Source of the DNA: Alisma plantago-aquatica
Taxonomy: Eukaryota > Streptophyta > Magnoliopsida > Alismatales > Alismataceae
NCBI GenBank assembly: GCA_963693085.1
Contig: OY856410.1
Span: forward strand, 1,395,360,363 to 1,395,424,362
Length of the DNA: 64,000 bases
Direction of reading: 5' to 3'
Shown in pieces: positions 24,049 through 36,656 of this stretch. How positions within the stretch are numbered: the first letter of the stretch is position 1; the number at the start of each line of letters is the position of its first letter. The notes beneath the pieces are model-generated. The model saw nothing but the letters and a program-made list of their open reading frames with translations, did not search any database and had not been told where the DNA came from. The position numbers were made by a program, and so were the translations under genes.

Positions 24049-24859
24049 TTTTTGAAGAATCACCAAGAAGCCTAGCTGAAGGCAAGAAATTCAGCGCTTG
24101 TGGGAGGCAACCCACCTAGGTTTGGGAAGTTTTGACCCAATCTACATTTTTGATACTTTTGCTTTGTTTTTACATTTTTCCAAGAAAGCACACACACACA
24201 CTTGTGTTTGACAGTTTTTGTATAGTTTTGAGATGTGCAGGTGAGAACAGAGTGAAATGAAGAAGAAATAGATGACATTTTGACAAAGAATCAATAGAGT
24301 ATCTTTTTGAGATCAAATTTTGAGGTTTGAATGAAAATTGAGTGCCATGCTGCTGTTACAGTGCTCAACACGGCCGTGGTACATCAACACGGCCGTGGTG
24401 ATGCACTCACTTTCAACAAGAAAATAATCAGAAAATCAAGGAAACCAACTAAGTTTTGAACCAGGGCAGAACGGCCGTGCAAGGCAGCACGGCCGTGGTA
24501 TATGAAGCCACCACGGCCGTGCCGCGCAGCACGGCCGTGCTGCAGCCCGATTCCAGCAACTTAAACCCCAACTTTGCAAAATTTCTTTTCACTTGTTCAT
24601 TTCTCCGAAGAACATAACGCCCGTGCTCCGCGACCTAGCGGCCGTGCAGCGCTCCGCCCACCCTCTACAACCCTCGAATCCCCACCAAATCACTCCTGAA
24701 TCACCCCCAAACATTCCCCTACCATCTCCTCTACCTTAATCTCCCATTTGCACCCATTTCCATCCACCAATACACCATTTTCTCTCCATTCCGCCCCAAC
24801 AGCCCCGTTCTTCGGAGAATTCTGAAATTTTCGAATTCCACCTCCTTTTTCGAGCAAGG
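24049..24859 (+). other. E1 spacer between gag-pro and second ORF
   Basis: Non-coding. It contains the motif GGGAGGCAACC at 24102-24112, the palindrome array 24369-24647, and then a pyrimidine-rich leader of about 200 bases up to the ATG at 24860. The order array, CT-rich leader, ATG imitates the LTR promoter/leader layout, although no convincing TATA box is seen. Confidence 0.7.
24369..24647. repeat. internal palindrome array CACGGCCGTG in E1
   Basis: Six clear ACGGCCGTG units, most of them the full CACGGCCGTG palindrome, between 24369 and 24539, then two degraded units (CGCCCGTG and GCGGCCGTG) up to 24647. Same motif as the LTR arrays, but the sequence between units is different, so this is not simply a piece of LTR. 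Confidence 0.92.
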
Positions 24860-26629
24860 ATGAAGAAGTTTGCAAGGAAGGCAATGGAGAAGACCAGGGG
24901 CGTCATTGCTTATCAAAGGAAGCCAAAGAACAGTCACCCCCGGTTGACGGAGGCCGAATTGGATGCCATTGTTGATTCTACAGTTGAAGAGATCTCCGTA
25001 CAGCCACAGCAAGGGGCACCATCTTCGTCACAGCCACCGCCATCTGCCTCCCGTCACTCCGTCTCATCTGAGAGACCTTCCGTCTCAACCGCGCGGCCGT
25101 CAGTTTCAGCCGCACGGCCGTCCGTCTCCTCCGCGGCGCAGCCGCAACTCGAGCCGCAACCCGAGCCGCAGTCCGAGCCGCCACGACGACCACGTCGACG
25201 CCTCGTATTACAAAATGAAGATGATACTGAGATGCCTGAGGCTGAGCCGCAACCAAGCCCGCCACAACGCCCGTTTTCACAGCCAGAGGTTACTACAGGC
25301 AGGGCAAAGGAGCCCAAGCACCCTGAATGCCTGACACGCAGAGTGTTAGCTACTAGATACGCATGCCAAGCGCCTTTGGAGGCAATGGGGTTCTATGCCT
25401 ATTTTCAAGAATTGATGAAAAAAGTAGGGCTATTTGAGGTCCTAACGCTTCAGCAGGAGTCATACGTGGAGTTAACGCAGCAATTCTTCGCCACGCTAGA
25501 GAAAACAACCCATGAGGGCGAGAATGCAATCAAAGTGATGATCGGGGATAAGAGGTGGAAGATCACCTCAACGATGCTGAATCAGATTTTTGCACCGAGT
25601 GAAGAGATGGCAGCCCTCCTGGATGGAGGAAAGACAGAAAATGATGCCATCTCCACATACCCAGCAATGTGGAAATGTTTCACAAGCCAAAGCACTTTTG
25701 TAGCGGGGAAGTCAAAGACCAGTGGTATTCATAGCCCATTTCTTCGCTATGTTCAGAAGGTGTTAGCAAACACCATATTTGGCAGATATGAAAATCAAGG
25801 CAGCTGCACAAAGAAGGATGTATTTGTACTTGGCTGGGTGACAAAAGAGAGACACGTGAACCTGGGGGCATTGATTATTGATCACATGAGGACAATCCCA
25901 TCCAAGAGAACAAATCCTTTTATGATGGGAGGGATTGTAACATCTATTGCCACTGCCTTGGGGCATGACATGACAGGATACACAAAGGCAGAAGGTGGCA
26001 AGCTGGTTGATTTGCACTACTTAGCTCGCTCATCCATGATCACAGTTACATAGCAGATAATCATTTACCAAATCAACCCACCCTACCCAGGAGTCACATT
26101 GGAGTTGCCTTACCATACTCCTCCCCTCATGGCACAGTTTGGACCATCGCCAGATTTTCTGGAAAAGTTGAGGAGGTACGATGAGGAGAATCCGAGAGGA
26201 GAGGCAATCCCTGAGGTGAGGTTTGCGGGAGGCTTAGGAGAGCCTTCACAGGCGGCAGAGCAGAGGCGGACGGCAGAGGAGAGAGCGGCAAGACGGGTGA
26301 GGCACAGAGAAGAAAGAATGGGAGCGTCAGAGCCACAGCAGCCGTCAGTGAATGCATATGACATGAGTACCATCCATGCACAGCTGGAGGGCATTCGGGC
26401 GACGCAGGACAGAATTTTACAGGCACAGGAGGGCTTTCAGAGGACACAGGATGCCATGTGGTTGGACCACCAGCATATGCATTACCAGGTCAACCACCTT
26501 TATCAGTTTCACAATGCCCAGGCCCAGAGGAACCCACAGTGGGGTGAGGACTGGTGGAGTTCTTTACCAGCTTTTCAGGACAGCTATCCGCCCCCACAGT
26601 CAGACTACTGGGGCGCCTACTACAGGTAG
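24860..26629 (+). CDS. E1 second ORF, ATHILA ORF1-like accessory protein
   Basis: ATG at 24860; the frame is open to 26629 except for one TAG at 26051-26053, so the product would be 397 residues, or about 589 if the stop were read through. The N-terminus is basic (MKKFARKAMEK), followed by a Ser/Pro/Gln-rich repeat (ARPSVS units, about residues 70-95). The core, about 150-390, has YVELTQQFFATLE, MWKCFTSQSTF, SKTSGIHSPFLRYVQKVLANTIFGR and HVNLGALIIDHM blocks, which I match from memory to the ATHILA ORF-1 family (Pfam PF03078) and related plant-transposon proteins of unknown function. The part beyond the TAG is Gln/Glu/Arg-rich with a likely coiled coil (IRATQDRILQAQEGFQRTQD). It occupies the position of the env-like ORF of Athila elements, but no transmembrane segment is visible. 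Confidence 0.78.
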
Positions 26630-28117
26630 GGAGGAGAACCTCCACCACCTCCGCAGTGATCATCTACCCTATCACCCTAGACTTTAGTGTCATGCTGAGG
26701 ACAGCACGATTCAAAAGTTTGGGGTGGTAGGGCGGTATGCCCTCATTCTTCTTTCACTCATTTTTGCATCTCATCTGCTATTTTACTTTTTGTTTGTTGT
26801 TTTTCATTTCTTTTGCTTGTCCTGTTATCTAGTCTAGAATTTTACTGCTTTGCATACCTGCATTCCATGTAGTTTACCTTATTGTCATTTTTTTTGCGTA
26901 ATTTTCAAAAAAATTTCTCTTTTTCCATGCATTGCATATCATGTAGATTTTTGGTAATTTTTGCATGTTTTAGTTAGGATTTGCTTGTTTACTGCTTTAA
27001 GTTCAATAATTTAGGCTTAGATGTGATTGAAGGCAACTTGGCACCATTTTGGCCAATTTTGCCCAAATTTGAGATTTCTTGTCTAAAAAGTGTGTTTTGA
27101 CCCAATCTCTACTGTTTTGAATTAAAATGTTGACCTTTGACAAATGCAAGTGAATCACCAGTGTTTGTTGCTAAGTGGTATCAATGTTTGACTTTTTACA
27201 TGTGCATCACCTCTCTTGTGATTGTGATTGATTGGTTGAATTGTGAAAATGAGCAAGCTTTGAACGCTTAGTGTTTGTAGAATCACTTGTTTGATATATC
27301 AATTTCATCTTGTTCATTCATGTGGTGTGATATCTAGGATGAAGTGTTGGATTAATTCTCATGCAGGACGTCTTATGTGGAGAATCATACCAATGACCCC
27401 TCTTTGACCCGACTATTCTTCCACCATCTTCATACCCCTCCGCCTCATAAAAAGATGCCCTAGTGCACATAATCAGCCTTGGCCACCTCCAAAAGTTTGG
27501 GGTGGCCATATCTTTATCTCCCCGCTTCACTCTATCCACCATATGCCCTATCTACACCAAGGGCAAGAAAAAGAAAAGAAAAGAAAAAGAAAAGCAAAAT
27601 AAAATAAAAGGATGCTCCTGTTTAAGAGCATTCAAATAAAGAAAAGATGAGTGTATAAAAACACTCCAAAAATCTTACCGCAACCCTCTCTTCCACTTTC
27701 ATACCCATTGAGCTAGGAAACATCAAACTTAGCTCATTTTACTCTTTTCCGCAGCCACGTGGGTCATTTGGTGTGATTTGAGATATAAGATTGAATGCAT
27801 GAATGTGAAACAACACTCCTAGTCATTTTTTATTAATGCCACCATGAAACGGTTTACCCGGAACTTAATGGAAGAAATATGGATAACTTGTGTATTCTAT
27901 GCGCTATATTCGAAGTTCATATGCTTTGTGCTCTTTTCATGATTGGATTGTGAAAGAAGGAGAGGAGAGAGGTGAGATGCATGTACTTAGTCATCTTTGA
28001 TCCCATTCAGCAACAATCGTCTTTTATATTGCATTTGTCATTTCTTTTTGTGAAAGTTTGTAGAGAGATTGAGTTGGAGCATACTTGAGGACAAGTATGT
28101 TTCAAGTTTGGGGTGGT
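26630..28117 (+). other. E1 3' internal non-coding region with three PPT-like tracts
   Basis: No ORF. AAGTTTGGGGTGG occurs three times: 26715-26727, 27493-27505 and, as the true polypurine tract, 28105-28117 directly before the LTR. The first and third are preceded by GAGGAC (26697 and 28088). The second sits in an inverted repeat GGCCACC/GGTGGCC. An A/G-rich simple stretch lies at 27565-27610. Confidence 0.8.
28088..28117 (+). other. E1 polypurine tract module
   Basis: GAGGACAAG, then CAAGTTTGGGGTGG immediately before the TG of the 3' LTR; it primes plus-strand synthesis in LTR retrotransposons. Confidence 0.8.
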
Positions 28118-30483
28118 GATGCAGCCCTATTTTAGGGCTTCATCTTGTGTTATTTTGCTCTTCAATCACATCTACATCTGTTAAATTGCATGTCATTACC
28201 CCTAATATGCTTATTTGTATAAAATGCACTTATGGACATCATTTGCGTGTTTTTCAGGCATTTGGACCACACTTGATGGAAGAGAGAGAGAAGGAGTGAT
28301 CCTAGGGTTCCTCTACCCTTGGAGAGACCCAAAGTGAAGTCTGATACTCCCTCGACCTACCCCTAGTGGCTAAAGATCATTTGAAGCAAAGATGTCCAAG
28401 AAAATCCAAAGATCCAAGTCAAGGTGCTGCCCCAGGACCCAGCACGGCCGTGGTACCACAGAACGGCCGTGCTAGGTGACTTAGAAATTAACAGGCTCAA
28501 CATCCAAGTGAAGCAGAGCACACCACGGCCGTGCACCGCACCACGGCCGTGCAATGGGAAGACACCACGACCGTGTTCCACAAAACGGCCGTGGCACAGT
28601 TCAGCAAAACGGCCGTGCAGAAGCACCACGACCACCCTCACCAAGCCCACCACGGCCGTGCCATACACCACGGCCGTGGCACACCACCACCACCACGGCC
28701 GTGTTGACCCACCACGGCCGTGGCCGTTTTGACCACCAACCTGACATTGTGCAATTCATTTCCCACGACCGTGCCCCAGACACCACGGCCGTGGCCTACC
28801 TTGCCCACCACGGCCGTGGTACACCACCACGGCCGTGCTACTCACAAGATCCAGCCACTTTTCCACTGCTTTCCCCATTTTACCCCTAACTTAACCTAGT
28901 TCTTCCCCCACACCTATATATACCTAGGTGGCGGCTGGGGCACGAGGTTAGCTACCTTCTACCCCTTCCTAGCTCCCCAAATCGCCACCCACTCCATTCC
29001 ACTCCATTTCCACTTCAAATCCACTCAATTTCACCATTTCCACCACATAACCCCCCATATCTAAGCCTTCCATCCACTTCCCTCCATCATTCCACACCAT
29101 TTCATCCAAGTAGAAGAAGGAGGACGTCCCTGCTGCTGCTGGAGAGAGGATTGACAACCGCTACTTCGAGCTCCATGGCTACCTCTATCTTCTTCTTCTC
29201 TCTTTTTGTGTTTTCCATGTATATGAGTAGCTAGGCTCTTTGGGTGGGCTGTTTGGGGTCAAATATGTTACTTTGATACCATGTTGGGGGAAAATGACAT
29301 GTAAACTTTGTAATTCTATTTGTTAATGATTATGTTCTATTTATGTCTCATTCTCCATGAATTGCTTGTTGGTTTGTGTGTGAAATCACTTAGGAATTTA
29401 GGCAAATTGATTATATGTGTGAATTTTGGGATTTGCCCCTAGGTCCAATTCTTGGATCCCTAGGTTGCCTCCCATCTTCCTACATCTTAATCAATCTCCC
29501 TAAGCCTAAGTGAGAGATCTAAGTAGCTAGATTGGATAATTCTAGTGCAATTAGCATGGAGCCTTCTCAAGGCTAGAATGTGGGGGAATTGGGGGTCCAA
29601 AACCCTAATTTCACCTCCCCATTACTACCCTCGGCCCCTAATTGCCCTAGGAATGTCTAATCTAGAAACCTAGACTTGATTAGACTCTAATTGGATTGAA
29701 CCTAACCCCTAACCCAATTGAGCCTCGTAAGGGTAGTGGGTTGTGTTAGGGACTAGTTCCCCTATACACAACCTAGCATATCCATGGCCAGTTAGTAGCT
29801 TAGGTTAATTCATTAGACTCTAACTTGTTGTTTGGTTTGGATAATCTAAATGGAATCATAATGTTCACATGTCACCCCCCAACTTAAGTGATAAGTTCAT
29901 ACCCCTAAACAGCCCACACATCTCTTTACTGCTTAAAACCCTAGTTTTGTGCTTGCTTAGCTTAGTTAGCTCTTTTCCTTGCTTAGTTAGCTTCTTGCCT
30001 TGCTTTCATCCTGTTCATGCTAGTGTAGTTCCTTAATTGCTCTTTTGCTTTTCTCTTGCTTGCCTTAGTGTAATTTGCACTTTCATATCTAGTTTAGTCC
30101 TTTCTTGCTTTCTTAGCCTTAATCTAGTCTAGGGTTAACGTAGATTTCATTCTTGCCTTTAATTGCCTGCTTGTTTGTCCATAGTAGTTAACAATCAAAA
30201 TCAACCTTTAAACCCTTAACCCTAGTCTCCGCAGTAGGAACCTAGCAAAACTAACCTAGCTCTAGCGCCCCCTCTTTTCCCTGTGGATCGACCCTATACT
30301 TGCCGCCTTCCTATACTACGACACGACCCCGTGCGCTTGCGGGTGTAGTGTTTTAGTAGACGTAGGTAGCTAGTTCGGTTTATAAATTTTGAAAGCATAA
30401 TCCCATATCTCGTGCATTCCGACCTCGTGGGGCGCATCTATTCAATCGAGTAGTGTGTTAGCACCACTAGCGGAGACGCACCA
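28118..30483 (+). repeat. E1 3' LTR
   Basis: 2,366 bases, 37 longer than the 5' LTR; two extra palindrome-array units explain the difference. TATA box at 28915-28922. Confidence 0.95.
28443..28837. repeat. palindrome array CACGGCCGTG in E1 3' LTR
   Basis: About 15-16 units including one-base variants. Compared with the 5' LTR array, one 18-base unit is extra near 28658-28675 and one 19-base unit near 28819-28837. Confidence 0.95.
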
Positions 30484-30488
30484 GACCC

Positions 30489-33060
30489 CAATAAGTTGGA
30501 TACCTTATTTTGTCCATGCATGCAAGTACGTAGGTTAGGCATGCATGATATACGTGGATGAGTGGAGTATGCATGGGAAACACATACAACAAGTGGTTGC
30601 ATGACCCCTAGTGCAACTTTTGGTTTTGGTAACCCAACCTAGGATGGGTTGTCCTAGAAAAGGGGAAAAGATGTATGAGAGAGATAACACCCTATATCGG
30701 AAGGTTAGTGGTGACCAAAAAGTTTAACTCCTACAAGTAGGAACCCTAACGAATGTGTTCCCACTCTGATATGAGTAGGATATAGGCATGCACCTATGTG
30801 GGAGTGAGAGACATCCAGACTAGCGACGGGATTAGTTCTATACCTGAGGGGTAATGCCTATTGGATTAGAGTATGAGATAGGCATACTGGAGGAATGAAT
30901 GAAAATCTTTGTGGTACATAATGAGATAATATGGTTTATGATGACCTCAGTTGGATTTGAGAATTTGACTATAGTTTTGAAGTTGGACATGATATTTGAT
31001 AATACAAGTGTGTGTATGCTTCTTCGGATAAGATAAACTAGAATGAGGATAAGATGTGAAACTATAGGAGCCTCAACCTCGTCTGCAAAGAAGGACATCT
31101 AGTTCCAAGATCGGTTATAGGGTTAACTCAGGAGAGAGTGTGACCCAGAAGAAGAAGAAGGTTTGGAACCAAGACTCCAATACATGAGGAATTATGAGAA
31201 AGATTTGTATGATGTGTCCTAGACTAGACTACCATGAGTGGATGAGTTGAGTTGATTCAAGCATGATCTTTAGAGGCTTGTCGTAACCTATATGTCTTTA
31301 GAGGGACAAAACCCCAGAAAAGAGAAAGAGCTTCTTATAAAGATTTATAGTTGATATGAGTACCTACCATCTAGGTGAGAAAGAGAGTCCCAAGATCCTA
31401 GAGAGGTAAGGAACAGTAATGTGATGTGAAGCCTTAGACTCAATTTGGTAGTCCTTGTGTAGGGATATAAGGGTTGGTTACATGTAAGCTAAAGTTGGAA
31501 AGAATATGCCATATCATGTTTTGGTTTAGTACGTGCTTGAATAGCTAAGTCATGCAGTTTACATAATTAATACAAAGGAGGTAGATCTAAGGTTCCTAGA
31601 CCAAAGAGGGGAATTAGCGGTATCAGGTGCATATAGTGCTCACAAGGCTGAATGAGTTCACAGGGATTAAGCATGATACCCCTCAAGTTTTGGGTTAAAG
31701 GAAACCTCACTTGGACTGGTATGTATGTTTGATGAGCCAATCACACCAGGTTGTCTAACACTACCATGCTATCATGTGTATATATGAAATTCATCCAACC
31801 TTGAGAGGTGATGAATGGATACGACATAACGAGAAAGTTAGAAATGGTTTAATAAGTTTTCTACTAGATAGCCACATGTGTGGGTGGGATGATAGGATAT
31901 ATGCCTACATGTGATGATATAAACCTTGGATTAAAGAAAGTTTTTTTGACCCTTGGTACTATCAGGTGATAGTTTTATCCTGTTCGGGGAAAGGACCCTT
32001 CCTAAAGGAGTGAGTACCCAAATTTGTTTAAGAATTGAGGTAACTTTAAAGGTCACTTAAAAGAACTTAAGAGATTAAATGCATGAAGCACAAAAGCACA
32101 TAGATTGAGTATGATTATTTAGACCCAAGTATGACCATCTCTAAGGGACATGAAAAAAAGTCACTATGGAAGTAATTGGTATAATGGGGCCAAGCCTATA
32201 TGGGTAGGTTGCCATGTTTCCCATGAAGGGACATAAGGAAAACTATGAGTGCCCAGAGAGATGATGGAAATTCGGGTGAGGATTCTAAAGGATGCAATGT
32301 GCTTGAATATCATTAAAGGAACCACAAGAACAATGTGTAATGAAATAAAATAAAGTTAGGATAGAACCCTAAGTCATTCCTAAGGTCAAGAAGAGATGAG
32401 ACTGAGGGAGTAGGATTTGATCGTTCCCTTAATGCACGAGATAATAGGGTCGGGAGGTAACAACTATGTTTTCTCAAGGCCCATGGGTTAGGAGGTTGTC
32501 CACCTTCATAAGTTCATGGGGCCTGAGGGCTAAATGTGAGAGGAACTCCCTAGATGCATAAGGGTAAGATCACCCCAAAAGTACTGGCACCCTAGAGACC
32601 TTGAAGAAATGACTAGGGACCGTAAATATGAGTTATGATAAGGTTTAAAGGTTATGTGGAAAGTTTTTCCTACACGTGTGCATGGAATGGTATTATGAGG
32701 AGAATGACTCAGCCTAAATTTGGAATTAACATGGTGATGTGTGATCCACCTTGTCTACTCTTAAAACAATATGAACTTTGTATTTGGATTGTAGCCAAAT
32801 GCATATTTCATCTTGTTATGAGTGTGAGAGATGGGACAGACGCATGCCAGACTAGGAAAAGAAGTGATATACTTAAGTTTAAATCTTTTTATTGAGAATT
32901 GGATGAATTACCACACCGTCAGGAGAGAATATTGGATAAATGGTTTAGGAGATGAGGTGAGCAAGGTAATCACTGAATTAAGATTTCAAATGAGGATATA
33001 ATTGTCAAGTGGAATTTGAATTCTATAGATATAAGATATGAATTTGGTCCCTAAAATAAT
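30489..33060 (+). other. E3 internal region after E1, decayed, no coding recognised
   Basis: Begins after the E1 target duplication (30484-30488). It should hold gag, protease and RT of the chromovirus, but I find no RT motif. Large parts resemble 59.9-61.4 kb: both share CATGCAAG-GGTAACCCAACCTAG, CCCTAAGTCA, CACCCCA-AGGTAC and AGATGAACTTT/TTTGGA-TATAGCC words in the same order. The short ORFs at 30838 and 32635 are not credible. Confidence 0.55.
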
Positions 33061-34750
33061 GGATGCAAGAGCTTGAAGTATCTCCTGACTCAGAGGGACC
33101 TAAACCTAAGACAAAGATGATGAATGGAGTATATGAAGGATTATGATTTCACCATCACCTATCACCCTGGGAAGACTAATAGTAGATGCCCCTACTTAGA
33201 AATAGCTCAGGTGTGCAACTATCTTATCTAGCCAGTGGAGAGAACCGGAAGAGTTTTCTAGGTGGACTCTACAACCATTAGAAGACTAGATCTGTGTGTC
33301 TAACATTCAAAATAAAAATTGAATCTATTGACCAAGTTGGTAGCTACCCAGTTAGCCATCCCAGAGCTTGACAAGATGAAAGATTTGTTACAGAAACCTT
33401 AGATACATCTCTCTGTGGAAGTAGATGGTAGAATATTCTACAAGAATTGTATTTGGGTTCTTGAAGATTCACCCTTGAAGAATCATATCTTTCAAGAAGC
33501 TCATGGTTCTAAGTATACAATACACCCTGGCACTACTAAGATGTTCAAGGCCTTGCAGCGGTACTTCTGGTGGCCTGGGATGAAGAGAGACATAGTGGCA
33601 TATGTGGCCAGTTGTCTCATGTGCCAGATGATGAAGGTTGAACACCAGTGACCCAGTGGATTGCTACATTCGATTGAAATTCCTAAGTCCAAATGGGAAC
33701 AGATCACCAAGGACTTTGTGGTGGTCTCCCCAAGATCAAGAGAGGTCATGATGCAATATGGGTTGTGGTAGATCTCCTTACCAAGTCGGTACATTTCCTT
33801 GCCTTAAAGATCACTGCCAAAGTGACAGATCTAGCTTCATTTTATATTAGAGATATAGTGTGACAGCATGGTGTTCTGAGCTCAATTATTTCTAATCATG
33901 ACCCAAAGTTCACTTCCAAGTTGTGGAATCAAGTACAAGAAGAACTCGATACTAGATTAAATTTTAGCACAACATATCACCCCCAGACTGATGGACAGTT
34001 AGAGAGAACAATCTAGATGTTAGAGGATTTGTTGAGAGCATGTGTACTTGTTTGGGGTGGATCATGGGAGCAATACATGCCCCTAGTAGAGTTTTCTTAC
34101 AATAACAGCTACCAAACCAGTATTGGTATGCCTCCGTACAAAGATCTCTATGGGGGGCCATGTCAGTCACCGCTTTACTGGAATGATTTCAGTGAAAGGA
34201 CCTTGTTGAGGTCAGAGGAACTATAGTTGTATGTTGAGTTGCTGACAAAGTCACTTTGATCAAGCAAAGGCTAAAGAGAGCCCAAGATCGACAGAAGTTG
34301 CATGCTGATGCGAAGTGGACTGACTTGCACTTCAATGTGGGTGAACATGTGTTTCTGAAAATATGACCCCTCCAAGCTATAGCTAAAAATAGAGGAAAAG
34401 TTGAGTCACTGATATGTGGGTCCATTCGAGATTCAGAACAAATTGGTGAAGTTGCCTATTGTTTAGCCCTACCCCCTTAGTGTAGTATGATGCATGATGT
34501 GTTCCATGTGTCCAATATAAAGCTCTATGTGAAGGACCTGAGCCATGTATTGATCATTGAACCTATTGAACTCCAAGGGAGGTTGACATACCCTAAATCA
34601 CCTATGAGGGTACTAGATACCAAGGTCAAAGAGCTCAGGATTAAAGAGGTAGAGATGGTAAAGGTTCTTTGGAAGCACCATGGAGAGGATGAAGCCACAT
34701 GGGAGCTGAAGACGGACAAGGAAAAGTCATACCTTGAATTGTTTTCTTGA
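33061..34750 (+). pseudogene. E3 pol remnant: RNase H end, integrase, chromodomain
   Basis: Order fits a Tekay/Del chromovirus. RNase H end: LKYLLTQRDLNLRQR and DYDFTITYHPGKTN (about 33080-33185). Integrase zinc finger at 33415-33651, complete HHCC with HPGTTKM, YFWWPGMK and SCLMCQ. Integrase core in broken frames: WEQITKDFVV (first Asp, about 33695), ISNHDPKFTSKLW (second Asp, about 33890) and YHPQTDGQLERT (Glu, about 33990), then VEFSYNNSYQTSIGM near 34090. The chromodomain end at 34487-34750 has VFHVSNIKLY and VKVLWKHHGEDEATWEL. Many stops and frameshifts interrupt it, so it is non-functional. Confidence 0.9.
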
Positions 34751-34780
34751 TTAGTCAAATTTTGAGGACAAAATTCCTAT

Positions 34781-34793
34781 AAGAGGGGAAGGA
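34781..34793 (+). other. E3 polypurine tract
   Basis: AAGAGGGGAAGGA directly before the 3' LTR, preceded by TTTTGAGGACAAAATTCC, the usual pre-PPT block of chromoviruses. Confidence 0.85.
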
Positions 34794-36468
34794 TGTTATA
34801 ACCTCAATATTTCTTGTATTGATTGAATTGTAATTTGCAAATAAAAGGGATTGGAATGGATATTTGTATGTTCTGTTTTTAAAGGATGGTTTCTTTTGCA
34901 AAATTTACCTTGGATGCATGATTTTGTGGATTATATTGTTTCAAAAAATCTGATAATGATAAAGTGGGAAAAGGAAAAAAGAAATCCTATAATAAGTAAA
35001 AGGAAAAGAAATGAAAGATAATTGTATGTACATGTGTGAATTTTGTAGAATTCTCTAGAAAGTGGCAATGATGGCCACTATTGATTAGTTTTTGGTTCCA
35101 CATGGTTTCTAATAAGGAAAGAAATCAAAATAAAAAAATAGAAAAGACAGAAAGAGAAAAGGTGGATTTTAAATGCATAATATATGTCTTTTGAATGGAT
35201 TACTTGCATGTTAAGAAATGTATATTTTCTTTTGAGTTTTAGTCTCAAACTTTGGCCACATGTAGATTAAGTCATTATAGACTTTCCTCCGACATTTGGG
35301 ATTAAAAAGATTAAAGGAGTGAGAGATATGGATTTTTTTAACTTTCCTAAAGTGAGGAGGATTATGGAAACATACATTTATGTGACGATTTGATTTAACT
35401 GGGAAATCAGGGACCCAGTTCCCCTAGCTCTTTTTGTGAGCCCTACTGGCCACATGATCCTTGATCGATGGCATTAAAGCCATCTCCTACATTCAGACCA
35501 ATTTGGAAGACAAGAACAGTAATGATAACCTTACCACATCTATATTTCTCCCCCTGTCCAATATGGATAGATTAAAACTCTTCCATCGAGTTCGGGAAGT
35601 AAATCCAGACACAACCGAACCTGGATTTGTTGGTTGTATATCAATACCAGGACCTTCCCCAATTTCTACAGAGAGGTAGGTATCTGAGATGGGAAGCAAC
35701 CCTCTCTTCCCTCAACCTTACTACCTATAAAAGGGCTAGGTTCATCTGCTGAACCCCAGGGAGGTGCATGTGCACCCAAGGTGTGAGAAATCCACACACT
35801 GCACCCTACACTACCCTACTTCGATCCCTATTCTACCGTCGACAAACTGGCCTCCTCCTTCCCTTTCTCTATTCCTCGACGGAAGGTGACACCGCTAGCA
35901 AGTTTTTGGAGGTCCCACGAAGGTTTCCTCACTACTGGCTTACCCTCAATCGTCCAGAAGGTCGAGATCAACGACTAGGCTGACCACCTCAGGGACTGAG
36001 ATCGCGTAGCAGAAGGCAAGCAGGGGGGTTGAATATGAAGAAGGAGAAAAGTACTCTCCTGCCCCTGTTGGTGCAAGGCTCCAAACCCAAGGTCACGAGG
36101 GCAGATGTGACTTTCTACCTCAATCCAGTGCCAGGATCGCATGGAGTGTGTCGTCTATGTGGCCGATCTTGATTCACTGAGTGTGGACCCACATGGAGGG
36201 GAAGAACATAAACAATTTTTTGACGTGGCTCTTCCCCATTGGTCCAAAGGTAAATATTTTTGAATAATCATAACTAATTGTTGTTAACCCGGATTAATAC
36301 ATGTAATATATGATTTTATTTTCTCAAGAAAATACAAGGAATATAATTAAATGTTATCAGGGCCTAAATCTATTTATAACTTGAAAAAGTGTGTAATGAT
36401 GTTATCTTTAATAGTTTTAATTAATTCACAAACCTAAGTTTTGAAGATTAATGGATCTAAGATGTTCC
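34794..36468 (+). repeat. E3 3' LTR, first part
   Basis: Matches 15514 to about 17180 of the 5' LTR. TATA box at 35726-35732. Split by E2, whose target duplication gttcc is at 36464-36468. Confidence 0.92.
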
Positions 36469-36656
36469 TGTCAACCTCCAATTTTGGATGATTATATTAG
36501 TCTTTTCTTTAGTTTTCCACACTCTTTCTTAAATCAAATTCATCCATAATCCCTAAATATTCCCTCTTATTGTAAATATATCTTTAGACTAACTTTTCCC
36601 CTTTATATTTGCAGAAAAAGACACAAGAAAACCATAAAAGACTAAATCAGCCTCAA

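Larger units (their letters stand above)
19139..30483 (+). mobile_element. E1: young non-autonomous Athila-like retrotransposon (gag-pro plus ORF1-like)
   Basis: Complete element of 11.3 kb with LTRs at 19139-21467 and 28118-30483 (TGATGC...GCACCA), nearly identical by eye, and perfect target duplications gaccc at 19134-19138 and 30484-30488. A tRNA-Asp type primer site lies seven bases after the 5' LTR. Coding parts are gag, protease and an ATHILA ORF1-like protein; RT, RNase H and integrase are absent, so mobility must have depended on helper elements. It sits inside the internal region of E3. Confidence 0.96.
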
